From an uncultured Clostridium sp. (lineage in GTDB: Bacteria > Bacillota > Clostridia > Clostridiales > Clostridiaceae): DNA of 5,193 bases. Made by a program: the position numbers and the translations under genes. The stretch spans positions 1 to 5,193 of the forward strand of contig CAKVNP010000191.1 in NCBI GenBank assembly GCA_934777095.1, read 5' to 3'. Below the pieces are notes generated by a model. That model saw only the letters and a list, made by a program, of their open reading frames with translations, had not been told where the DNA came from and ran no database searches. Below, in pieces: positions 1-4,871 of the stretch; position 1 is the stretch's first letter; each line of letters begins with the position of its first letter.

Positions 1-2
1 GC

Positions 3-194
3 TTAGGAGTATTTCCGGAAGATTGTTTATATGTTGGAGATGGTGGTAGTTATGAATTAGAAACTGCTTCAGATATAGGTATGAAAGCTATCCAAGCAGT
101 TTGGTATTTAAAAGAGGGAACACTTCAACCTTCAAAAAGAAAGAGTGATTTTGTACAAGCTGAAAGTCCTTTAGAAATACTACAATATATTTAA
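3..194 (+). CDS. HAD-family hydrolase, C-terminal fragment (5' end outside window)
   Basis: The frame is open from the window edge and ends in TAA after 63 visible residues. The fragment contains YVGDGGSYELETASDIGM, which matches HAD motif IV (GDxxxxE/D followed by a conserved A-x-x-x-GM). This motif carries the acidic Mg2+ ligands of haloacid-dehalogenase-type phosphatases. The following residues, AIQAVWYLKEG, fit the usual last beta strand of the Rossmann core, and the protein ends about 15 residues after a PLEIL helix. Such enzymes are cytoplasmic and usually hydrolyse small phosphorylated metabolites. The substrate cannot be told because the cap domain and the nucleophile motif DxD lie upstream of the window. 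A strong terminator follows directly, so this is the last gene of its transcript. Confidence 0.85.
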   Translation, partial: LGVFPEDCLYVGDGGSYELETASDIGMKAIQAVWYLKEGTLQPSKRKSDFVQAESPLEILQYI

Positions 195-204
195 TTATAA
201 AAAA

Positions 205-240
205 AGGAGCTATATTTTAAAGTATAGCTCCTATTTCTTT
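205..240 (+). terminator. Intrinsic terminator after the HAD hydrolase gene
   Basis: A perfect 10-bp stem pairs AGGAGCTATA (205-214) with TATAGCTCCT (223-232) around an 8-nt loop. It is followed by a U-rich tail (ATTTCTTT) and preceded by an A-run. It starts 10 bases after the HAD stop codon and separates that gene from everything downstream. The A-run on the left would give a U-tail on the minus strand too, so it could work in both directions. Confidence 0.85.
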
Positions 241-365
241 AGCTAAATAATTAGTTTTAAGTATTTTGTTTACTAAGAGGGTCAGCAAAATATAGCTGTT
301 CCTTATTTAAGCTCTTATTAAGAGATATAGACATAAAAATAATAAAGTATCTTAATACTTAAAAT

Positions 366-377
366 TGTTTGCAAACA
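366..377. repeat. 12-bp perfect palindrome, possible operator
   Basis: TGTTTGCAAACA is its own reverse complement. Perfect palindromes of this size with a central GC pair are typical of LacI-family and similar operators, but no such regulator is encoded nearby. It overlaps the left arm of the 373-417 hairpin and may simply be part of it. Confidence 0.25.
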
Positions 378-420
378 CCATAAATTTATTGAGAAATTGG
401 ATAAACTTATGATGTTTTTC
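373..420 (+). terminator. Imperfect hairpin with U-rich tail, possible relic terminator
   Basis: Bases 373-389 pair with 401-417 at 15 of 17 positions (mismatches 378/412 and 384/406) around an 11-nt loop. The right arm ends in a run of five T (415-419). There is no gene directly upstream for it to terminate, because the HAD gene already has a terminator at 205. It may be the tail of a lost gene or part of a structured RNA. The stem is AT-rich and would be weak. Confidence 0.35.
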
Positions 421-507
421 TATCTAAAAAATTAACAAAAATAAGAGCTAATAGTTTTCAGTAAATAGCTTGTCCATCCCTTAGCCAGAAAAAATAAAAG
501 TGCTTTC

Positions 508-538
508 TTACATATATTCAAAATGGTAAAATGATAAT
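508..538 (+). promoter_or_regulatory. Weak candidate promoter for the GNAT gene
   Basis: A -10-like GATAAT (533-538) is preceded by TTACAT (508-513) with a 19-nt spacer, which is longer than ideal. The -10 box lies about 70 bases before the GNAT start codon. In this AT-rich DNA, matches of this quality arise easily by chance. Confidence 0.2.
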
Positions 539-608
539 AGGAATATATTGGATATAAATGAGAATAGATAAAAATAAACTGATTTAGGTATATTGTGGAG
601 GTAATAAA

Positions 609-1205
609 ATGAATGTTGAAATTAGAAAATTGACACCTGAGCTGGCGGAAGAATATGTAAACTTTTTTGATACAACACCACATGATGATAAGAATCCTGA
701 TCATACTTGCTATTGTGTAAACTGGTGCAGTGTTGATCAACGTGCAAGAGTAGGTCATCCATCTAGTAATGGGAGGAGAGAAATGGCCATTGAATATGTT
801 AAGAGTGGGAAACTTCAAGGATATTTAGCATATATGGATAATCGTATTGTTGGCTGGTGCAATGCTAATACTAAGACAGAATGTTTAAAATGTTTTGGCT
901 GGACTTATTTTATACCTGTTGTAAATCAATTGAAAATTAACTAGCATGATAAAGTAAAAGCTATCTATTGTTTTGTTGTAGCACCTGAAATGCAGAGAAA
1001 GGGAATAGCAAAACAATTATTAAAGTATGTTTGTGAGGATGCAGCGAAAGATGGCTTTGATTATTTAGAGGCATATCCTGAAAAGGATGCTACAGTGGAA
1101 TATATGCATTATGCAGGGGCTGAAAAAATGTATCAGGACTTAGGCTTCAATGTTTATGAAGATACAGGAGAAAAATTAGTAATGAGAAAGCAATTAAAGA
1201 TATAG
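609..1205 (+). pseudogene. GNAT-family N-acetyltransferase, interrupted by an in-frame TAG
   Basis: A good RBS (GGAGGT, 597-602, 6 nt before ATG) starts a frame of 198 codons plus TAA/TAG-type end at 1203-1205. It is broken only by TAG at codon 112 (942-944). Before the stop the reading is acetyltransferase-like (GYLAYMDNRIVGWCNANTK, residues about 77-95, the beta strands of the GNAT fold). After it the same frame continues without a shift into KVKAIYCFVVAPEMQRKGIA. That stretch contains the acetyl-CoA pyrophosphate-binding motif A (Q/R-x-x-G-x-A, residues 129-134) and is followed by MYQDLGF, the usual C-terminal GNAT signature. The 5' product would lack the CoA-binding motif, and the ATG at 990 has no RBS, so neither half should be active. 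The lack of other lesions suggests a recent mutation or a base-call error. Family membership is clear; the substrate is unknown. Confidence 0.8.
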
Positions 1206-1282
1206 ATGGATTAATACTCATTTTATGTCCAAATAATGTTGTAAACAGCAGACCAAGGTAAATCAATTAACTGTATACTTAT

Positions 1283-1288
1283 AGGGGG
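1283..1288 (+). promoter_or_regulatory. RBS of the EFR1-type gene
   Basis: AGGGGG lies 9 nt before ATG 1298. A second G-rich run (GAGGG, 1292-1296) is only 1 nt from the ATG and too close to work. No convincing promoter is seen in the 92-bp gap after the GNAT pseudogene, so the gene may be read through from upstream. Confidence 0.6.
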
Positions 1289-1297
1289 CAAGAGGGT

Positions 1298-2095
1298 ATG
1301 AAAACAGTAATATTTTATTTTACAGGGACAGGAAATAATTATTATATTGCAAAAAAATTGCAGGAATGTATAGAAAATGTGGACATATATCCTTTTCATT
1401 GTATAAAAGAAAAACCAGATCTGATAAATAATTATGAAAGAGTAATAGATTGTGTTCCCGTGTATTATTCTCACGTTCCACCATATGTTAGGGAAACATT
1501 AAAAGATATCAATTATGCAAAACAAAAAGAAATTATTACTATTGTGGGCTGTGGCGGGAATCGAGGCCATGCTATTGAGGATATGAGAGAATGTATTAAT
1601 GCAACTGGCCAAAACGTTGTAGGCGAATATAAGGTTATTATGCCAGGAAATTATATTTTATCTTATAGTGCATTTCCTCAAATAATCCAGTCTATTGAAG
1701 ATTATTTGGCAGATAGAAAAATCAAGAAAATAATTAAAGCAATAAAAAACCATAAGCTTACAGTATTAAAAAGGGAAGGCATATTTTATAAGAAAGAAAA
1801 TGAACCTAGATTGCAAGATGCAATGAAGTCATTTGCTAAAATTGCTCAGCAATATGAGGTATCAGAAGAATGTGCTGGATGTGGAACATGCGTTGCAGTT
1901 TGTCCGGTAAATAATATAAGAATGGTTGATAAAAAGCCACAGTTTTCAGATAAATGTCAACAATGTATGGCTTGTATACAATGGTGTCCGAAAAAGTGTA
2001 TTGATTATGAAAATAAAGTACTGGGGAAAAAACGCTATCATCATGCTGATGCCAAAGTGAGAGAGATTGCAGCAGCAAATCAGGGTAATTTGTGA
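1298..2095 (+). CDS. EFR1-type flavodoxin-like / 2[4Fe-4S] ferredoxin protein
   Basis: This 265-residue protein has two parts. Residues 1-165 resemble a flavodoxin-like domain: VIFYFTGTGNNYYIAKKL at 4-21 gives the FMN-phosphate loop (FTGTGN), and IITIVGCGGNRG at 79-90 matches the second flavodoxin strand and loop. Residues 190-232 form a bacterial 2[4Fe-4S] ferredoxin: C192-x2-C195-x2-C198-x3-C202-P and C220-x2-C223-x2-C226-x3-C230-P, so all eight cluster ligands are present. This order is the hallmark of the EFR1 family, common in anaerobic Firmicutes, where it is presumed to shuttle electrons between flavin and iron-sulfur partners; the physiological partner is generally unknown. No signal peptide or membrane segment is seen, so it should be cytoplasmic. 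The protein looks complete and intact, unlike its neighbours on both sides. It has no clear terminator. Confidence 0.9.
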   Translation: MKTVIFYFTGTGNNYYIAKKLQECIENVDIYPFHCIKEKPDLINNYERVIDCVPVYYSHVPPYVRETLKDINYAKQKEIITIVGCGGNRGHAIEDMRECINATGQNVVGEYKVIMPGNYILSYSAFPQIIQSIEDYLADRKIKKIIKAIKNHKLTVLKREGIFYKKENEPRLQDAMKSFAKIAQQYEVSEECAGCGTCVAVCPVNNIRMVDKKPQFSDKCQQCMACIQWCPKKCIDYENKVLGKKRYHHADAKVREIAAANQGNL

Positions 2096-2104
2096 TCGTA
2101 ATAA

Positions 2105-2209
2105 ATGGCAATTAATTATTATTTAATTAGCTGTTATTATAGGGAAGAGAATCAAGAGTATGGTTCAAAAGCTATGTCTAAGTTATTAAGTACAATTGTT
2201 TTAGAATAA
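2105..2209 (+). pseudogene. Short ORF (34 codons), possible gene remnant
   Basis: The frame starts with ATG but no Shine-Dalgarno sequence precedes it. The second half, REENQEYGSKAMSKLLSTI, reads like an amphipathic C-terminal helix of a normal cytoplasmic protein rather than random AT-rich translation. I do not recognise the family. It may be the tail of a gene whose front has been deleted. It could equally be chance. Confidence 0.25.
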
Positions 2210-2303
2210 ATGCTGAAAATACCATATTATATTATAGATTTATTGAACAGTACAGAATCAAATAATATTAAGGTTCTAAAATGTAGATAGTCAGAGTGTG
2301 TTT

Positions 2304-2441
2304 ATGAAGAATTTTTTAATTAATTTAGGCTTTAATAGAAATGTTAAACAGTATGAAATTAGCTATGGAAAAGGTAAAAAAGAAGAATTATATCCTACTT
2401 GTGGTATTGGTGATTATCTTAAGCTTTTATCAAAAGAATAA
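2304..2441 (+). pseudogene. Short ORF (45 codons), possible C-terminal gene remnant
   Basis: This ATG-started frame lacks an RBS and extends only eight codons further upstream before a stop. Its sequence (for example QYEISYGKGKKEELYPTCG, then IGDYLKLLSKE) is well-mixed, charged and protein-like, with an end typical of a natural C-terminus. I do not recognise the family. It lies in a different frame from the 2105 remnant. It may be a separate remnant, or the same gene after a frameshift. Confidence 0.3.
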
Positions 2442-2529
2442 TGTACCCCTTTATTATAGAGGACATATACTATTATTAAATGAAGTTTATTTAAGGTATG
2501 GAAACTAAAAATAAAGGAGAAGGAAACGA

Positions 2530-2904
2530 ATGAATAAGTGTAAAACTGCTTCAACAGGAAGCAAATGTTATAAGTGTGATTTTGAAAAAGAAACTATGTA
2601 TAAAATGTATGTTGGTTTAAGTGATCAATACACTCATAGACAAAGGATTTCAACTAGGAGAGCTCTTTGTTATTTAATGAAAATATGCAGCAGATATTTT
2701 GCAGACTATACTGTATATCGAAGCATTAATGGGTACACAAGAAATAATAAGAGATACTGTGAGAATGGCTTTATCGTAGAGATATTTTCAAGTAAGTTAA
2801 AATGTGTTGAAAGAGTTGCAGCTATTTTAGCTAAAGTATTTAATCAAAGTCGTATATATATATCAAAATATGATATTATTGGGGAAAGCATACGTAATAT
2901 TTAA
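2530..2904 (+). CDS. Small uncharacterised protein (124 aa) with N-terminal Cys motif
   Basis: A clear RBS (AAGGAG, 2514-2519, 10 nt before ATG) and a dedicated terminator after the stop support a real gene. The protein is basic and has no membrane segment. The N-terminus carries C4, C13 and C16 (CYKC), which might be half of a metal site. From about residue 23 the pattern is: strand YKMYVGLSD, a helix with a basic ISTRRALCYL, strand TVYRSINGY, strand GFIVEIFS, helix, then strand RIYISK. This beta-alpha-beta-beta-alpha-beta order loosely recalls the small DUF3574-like fold, but I cannot confirm that. Function is unknown. It appears to be a single-gene transcription unit. Confidence 0.65.
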   Translation: MNKCKTASTGSKCYKCDFEKETMYKMYVGLSDQYTHRQRISTRRALCYLMKICSRYFADYTVYRSINGYTRNNKRYCENGFIVEIFSSKLKCVERVAAILAKVFNQSRIYISKYDIIGESIRNI

Positions 2905-2917
2905 GTTATATATATAG

Positions 2918-2946
2918 AAAGCGGACAAGAAATTGTCTGCTTTTTT
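2918..2946 (+). terminator. Intrinsic terminator with GAAA tetraloop
   Basis: An 11-bp stem (2918-2928 with 2933-2943, one G-T wobble at 2923/2938) closes on a GAAA tetraloop. The GC-containing part of the stem is followed at once by six T (2941-2946). It begins 14 bases after the stop of the 124-residue gene. This is a textbook terminator and makes that gene a separate unit from the locus downstream. Confidence 0.92.
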
Positions 2947-2966
2947 AGTAAAAGGAATTTATTATT

Positions 2967-2986
2967 TATGACATACTGTTGTCATA
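2967..2986. promoter_or_regulatory. 20-bp dyad, probable operator upstream of the WYL relic
   Basis: TATGACA (2967-2973) and its exact reverse complement TGTCATA (2980-2986) are separated by 6 nt. The centre lies about 20 bases before a perfect TATAAT (2997-3002), so the dyad covers the expected -35 region, where a bound protein would control initiation. The next coding sequence is the remains of a WYL-domain (YafY-type) regulator. Such regulators commonly act at or near their own promoters, so autoregulation of the ancestral gene is a reasonable inference. Confidence 0.55.
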
Positions 2987-2996
2987 GTTTTAGCTG

Positions 2997-3002
2997 TATA
3001 AT
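2997..3002 (+). promoter_or_regulatory. -10 box of the relic locus
   Basis: TATAAT matches the consensus exactly and lies 42 bases before the RBS-supported ATG at 3044. At 17 nt upstream the -35 hexamer would be TACTGT, a poor match inside the dyad. The promoter would therefore be weak or depend on an activator. Confidence 0.5.
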
Positions 3003-3043
3003 AAAAGAAGAAAAGTTAAAATAATGATAAAGGGTGAATTAAG

Positions 3044-3103
3044 ATGAGAGATGTTTATGAATTATGTCCTATTTTAGAAAATGAAAGCATTAACGGATCA
3101 TAA
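3044..3103 (+). pseudogene. 19-codon N-terminal fragment, GNAT-like, fused to the WYL relic
   Basis: This is the only start at the locus with an RBS (AGGGTG, 3031-3036, 7 nt before ATG). The peptide begins MRDVYELCPILENE, which from memory resembles the first residues of a clostridial GNAT acetyltransferase type (M-x-D-I/V-Y-x-x-C-P-x-x-E-N). That family would continue with a hydrophobic strand and over 150 more residues. Instead the frame ends after five unrelated codons (SINGS, TAA). The WYL-like reading opens in another frame from about 3082. I interpret this as a deletion joint between two genes. The GNAT assignment rests on a short stretch only. Confidence 0.45.
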
Positions 3104-3476
3104 AGAAAGTTCAATGTTAATGGATTTAAGTGTAGTTCATGAAAATAGAGATATAAATGAAATGCTTTATCTTTTAAATCATTCTATAGAAGTAAAGCAT
3201 ATAATATCATTTTTATATACTAACAGCAGAAATGAGGAAAATTTGGAATGTAAAAGGAATATAAGATCAAAATGTAGTGAATACTTAAATGGTTCAATTA
3301 TAGAGGAATATGATAATGGTGATTTTAGATATGAATTTGAAGTGCCAGCAGAGGAACAGTTTTGGTATGGGGTGGTTCTTTCCTTTGGTAAGGATGCAAA
3401 AGTTATTAGTCCTTATGAAGTTATAGAAAAAATTAAGAATACCTTCAATGAGGTAATGGAGCTATATGGAGAGTAG
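3081..3476 (+). pseudogene. WYL-domain (YafY-type) regulator remnant lacking HTH and WYL core
   Basis: The 131-residue frame has no RBS at its first ATG. Residues 11-57 (SMLMDLS, NRDINEMLYLLNHSIEVK, HIISFLYTN) match the linker and first strand of a WYL domain, which typically reads 'I-DLS...L..AI..KR.ISF.Y.N'. Residues about 70-130 (SIIEEYDNGDFRYEFEVP, FWYGVVLSFGKDAKVISP) match the C-terminal WCX extension of the same proteins. The roughly 70 residues between these blocks in intact homologues, including the W-Y-L core, are absent, as is the N-terminal winged helix-turn-helix. So the gene seems to have lost its front and also suffered an internal in-frame deletion. Intact relatives are about 300 residues and act as ligand-sensing DNA-binding regulators; this remnant should not bind DNA. 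Confidence 0.65.
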
Positions 3477-3534
3477 AATAAGTTATTTTTAAACAGCAGG
3501 AATTTGCAAAAGTATTTATTAAAGATTTGAAATC

Positions 3535-3600
3535 AAGCATAGCATAATATTAAAGTTAATATTTTAGTTTTAGAGGTGTAGCGGGGTGCTATGCTTTTAC
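3535..3600 (+). promoter_or_regulatory. Structured leader or terminator-like element before the FmdE-like gene
   Basis: AAGCATAGCA (3535-3544) is the exact reverse complement of TGCTATGCTT (3587-3596). The 42-nt interior contains a second hairpin (3546-3552 with 3557-3563, 4-nt loop) and a purine-rich single-stranded stretch, GAGGTGTAGCGGGG. The outer stem ends in TTTTACTTTTT, just before the RBS. The position fits an attenuator-type leader of the FmdE-like gene, or a terminator for the upstream relic. I do not recognise a known riboswitch class. Confidence 0.45.
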
Positions 3601-3605
3601 TTTTT

Positions 3606-3611
3606 AGGAGG
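3606..3611 (+). promoter_or_regulatory. RBS of the FmdE-like gene
   Basis: AGGAGG, a full consensus match, lies 6 nt before ATG 3618 and fixes that start. It sits 9 nt after the right arm of the leader stem, so folding upstream could influence access to it. Confidence 0.8.
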
Positions 3612-3617
3612 ATTTAG

Positions 3618-3959
3618 ATGAATCAAGAATTATGGAAAATATGTGTTGAATTTCATGGACATGAATGTCCAGGGCTAGCGATTGGTTTCAGGGCTTGTGA
3701 AATCGCAATGGAGAAGCTTAACTTAAAATTTTCTAAAGATGAAGAAATAGTGTGTGTCACTGAAAATGATGCATGTGGAGTAGATGCAGTGCAGGTTATT
3801 ACAGGATGTACAATGGGGAAAGGAAACCTAATTTATCGAGGAACAGGGAAAATGGCCTTTTCATTTTTTGACCGAAAAAATAATAGAAATATAAGGCTTA
3901 TCTATAAGGGATTAAAGATATTCAGTGATAGAAAAGAAAAACAGCAATTATTACGTTGA
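3618..3959 (+). pseudogene. FmdE-like protein, truncated after the conserved N-terminal domain
   Basis: The 113-residue frame carries the FmdE core: FHGHECPGLAIGFRAC at 12-27 (H13, H15, C17 as likely metal ligands), VTENDACGVDAVQ at 47-59 (C53), and TGCTMGKGN at 62-70 (C64). These are the signature blocks of the formylmethanofuran dehydrogenase subunit E family. In clostridia, which do not make methane, this family is linked mainly to molybdenum/tungsten enzyme metabolism. Homologues of the longer type are near 170-200 residues and usually end with a Cys-rich zinc-ribbon region; this part is missing. Reading stops at TGA 3957, shortly after DRKEKQQLL, where homologues continue. The +1 frame is open onward to 4086, so a frameshift or a fusion to foreign sequence is likely. 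A shorter functional version cannot be excluded because the catalytic-looking core is intact. Confidence 0.7.
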
Positions 3960-4086
3960 TAATTTAATTTACACCTTTTCACTAAATGATACTTTTAATG
4001 AAGTAGAGCTATATTTAAATAAACCTTTAAATAATCATACAGCAGTTGTAATTGGCAGTGGAGAAGTGTATTTTACTTTTGAGTAG
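3916..4086 (+). pseudogene. Open +1-frame stretch after the FmdE-like gene, no start or RBS
   Basis: From 3916 a frame without stops runs to TAG 4084-4086 (56 codons), overlapping the end of the FmdE-like frame. It includes NYYVDNLIYTFSLND, then EVELYLNKPL and HTAVVIGSGEVYFTFE, which is varied and strand-rich like real protein. It has no ATG near its start and no RBS. The first residues (YYVDNLIYTFS) could be the shifted continuation of FmdE, but the rest shows no zinc-ribbon cysteines and I do not recognise it. It may come from another gene joined here by deletion. Confidence 0.35.
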
Positions 4087-4128
4087 CTAGGTATTTTTTT
4101 AAGCTGATAATAAATAACCTTAGGTAAT

Positions 4129-4170
4129 GCTATTATTTAGGTAAGTAAATTACCTAGATAATAGCTTTTT
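4129..4170 (+). terminator. Strong terminator between the FmdE-like locus and the TetR gene
   Basis: A 16-bp stem (4129-4144 with 4150-4165, one T-G wobble at 4137/4157) closes on a 5-nt loop and is followed by five T (4166-4170). It ends transcription coming from the left. It lies just beyond the stop of the convergent TetR gene, but on that strand the flank is not U-rich, so it would serve TetR less well. TTAGGTAA occurs both in the left arm (4137-4144) and just upstream (4120-4127), giving an alternative shorter pairing with the right arm. Confidence 0.88.
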
Positions 4171-4174
4171 ATTA

Positions 4175-4738
4175 TTAAGAAAGTTCTTTAAGCTTTAAAG
4201 CAATTGTAGTGATCAGTGTGGCAAGAACTTTAGGATCTTCTTGGAAGTCATTTTTAATCCACGCCTCAATAATCCCGACAGCTCCATTGACAGCAAAACA
4301 GGTTAGATATTCTATAAAATTTCTATTCTGATCATTTAGATTACTTATTAAAATATTAATGTTATCTTGGTTTGCAATATATAAAATCCTTTTTAATATT
4401 TTATCATCCCCAACATTATTTAAGAGTATTTTACAAAAGTCTTTATTTTCTCTAGCCATTTCAAATATCTTAGTTAAAGCAGTTATAGTATCTTGGTTAT
4501 GGGAATTTTCATTTAAGTATTCCATAACCTTCTCAAAAAAATCATCTTCCATTTTTTCAAGAAGATCAAAGGGATCATTATAATGAGCATAAAAAGTTCC
4601 GCGGTTAATATCGGCTTCCTTGCAAATATCAGTCACAGTGATTTTATGTATTTCTTTTTCTTTAAGAAGCTTAATTAAGCTTTCTCTAATAATCATTTTA
4701 GTATATAAAGTTCTACGATTTCCTTTTATTCCAGCCAT
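4175..4738 (-). CDS. TetR/AcrR-family transcriptional repressor
   Basis: This 187-residue protein is complete and of normal length for the family. Residues about 10-63 form the TetR DNA-binding domain: helix 1 (TKMIIRESLIKLLKEK), then ITVTDICKEADINRGTFYAHYNDPFDLLEKM, which contains the helix-turn-helix (ICKEADINRGTFYAHY) and the typical F-x-x-K/L-x-D-L-L continuation. The rest is helical and serves ligand binding and dimerisation. It resembles the C-terminal domain of clostridial TetR proteins that sit next to ABC exporters. The start is supported by AAGGAAGG on the minus strand (4756-4749), 10 nt before ATG. It is divergent from an ABC transporter ATPase gene across about 200 bp full of repeats. 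The likely role is to repress its own gene and the transporter until an inducing ligand, perhaps an antimicrobial or lipid, binds. Confidence 0.93.
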   Translation of the reverse strand: MAGIKGNRRTLYTKMIIRESLIKLLKEKEIHKITVTDICKEADINRGTFYAHYNDPFDLLEKMEDDFFEKVMEYLNENSHNQDTITALTKIFEMARENKDFCKILLNNVGDDKILKRILYIANQDNINILISNLNDQNRNFIEYLTCFAVNGAVGIIEAWIKNDFQEDPKVLATLITTIALKLKELS

Positions 4739-4779
4739 GGATAGATTTCCTTCCTTAAGAAAAAATTATAATAAATATA

Positions 4780-4795
4780 ATCATTAAATATACAA
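4780..4795. repeat. 16-bp direct repeat, copy 1 (putative TetR operator)
   Basis: ATCATTAAATATACAA occurs here and again at 4880-4895, exactly 100 bp further on. This copy is on the TetR side, between its predicted transcript start and RBS. Further right, TGTCCATTTAATA (4808-4820) resembles TGTCTATTAAATA (4898-4910), so both halves of the region carry the same pair of blocks in the same order. Confidence 0.55.
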
Positions 4796-4828
4796 AAGAA
4801 TAAAGTATGTCCATTTAATAATACATTT

Positions 4829-4858
4829 ATCATATTTGATGATTGTTTTGTATATCAA
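4829..4858 (-). promoter_or_regulatory. Candidate promoter of the TetR gene
   Basis: On the minus strand TTGATA (4858-4853) and TATGAT (4834-4829) are separated by 18 nt. Transcription would begin near 4822, leaving a leader of about 80 nt. The first 16-bp repeat (4780-4795) would lie inside this leader, where a bound repressor could block elongation or initiation. Confidence 0.45.
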
Positions 4859-4871
4859 TTTTATTTATACT
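4843..4871 (+). promoter_or_regulatory. Candidate promoter of the ABC transporter genes
   Basis: TTGTTT (4843-4848) and TATACT (4866-4871) are separated by the optimal 17 nt. The predicted start falls near 4878, immediately before the second 16-bp repeat (4880-4895). Its -35 box abuts that of the divergent TetR promoter, so the two promoters stand back to back. Confidence 0.55.

Larger units (their letters stand above)
241..600. other. Gene-free stretch with several inverted repeats
   Basis: I see no supportable coding region here. The only long open frame, on the minus strand and overlapping the GNAT gene, has no recognisable protein character. Structure that is visible: a short dyad CTCTTA-T-TAAGAG (312-324); AAGTAT/ATACTT (345-360); a 12-bp palindrome TGTTTGCAAACA (366-377); an imperfect 17-bp hairpin (373-417); and a 10-bp long-range inverted repeat AGCTCTTATT (310-319) with AATAAGAGCT (440-449) that encloses the others. 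The right end should hold the promoter of the downstream GNAT gene, but only weak boxes are seen. Confidence 0.5.
2096..2529. other. 434-bp stretch with only short ORFs, likely decayed coding DNA
   Basis: No full gene or clear terminator is found. Two short frames with protein-like composition are listed separately (2105-2209 and 2304-2441). Between them, in the same frame as the first and directly after its stop, lies a further 26-codon frame (2210-2290). None has a good RBS. The last 80 bp lead into the RBS of the gene at 2530, but I cannot place a strong promoter there. Confidence 0.5.

Noticed and set aside
432..818. Minus-strand open frame of 128 codons across the GNAT start region
   Set aside because: It overlaps the RBS and first third of the GNAT gene in antisense, its product is biased to I/F/Y/S as expected of antisense AT-rich DNA, and no family is recognisable.
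942..944. TAG read as pyrrolysine or another programmed readthrough
   Set aside because: GNAT enzymes are not known to use pyrrolysine, no downstream recoding structure is apparent, and a simple nonsense mutation is more likely.
1274..1279. TATACT as the promoter -10 of the EFR1 gene
   Set aside because: It lies only 3 nt before the RBS, and no -35 box is found at a proper distance.
1223..1474. Minus-strand frame of 83 codons over the start of the EFR1 gene
   Set aside because: Antisense shadow of a clearly real gene, with no RBS or protein signature.
1836..2111. Minus-strand frame of 91 codons over the ferredoxin domain
   Set aside because: Antisense to the eight-cysteine ferredoxin region, which fully explains the sequence there.
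3535..3611. Molybdenum-cofactor riboswitch upstream of the FmdE-like gene
   Set aside because: The element is too short and I cannot find the conserved core of that RNA class; only a generic two-stem leader is supported.
4359..4583. Plus-strand frame of 74 codons inside the TetR gene
   Set aside because: Antisense shadow of the TetR coding sequence, with Ser/Lys/Phe-rich content and no RBS.
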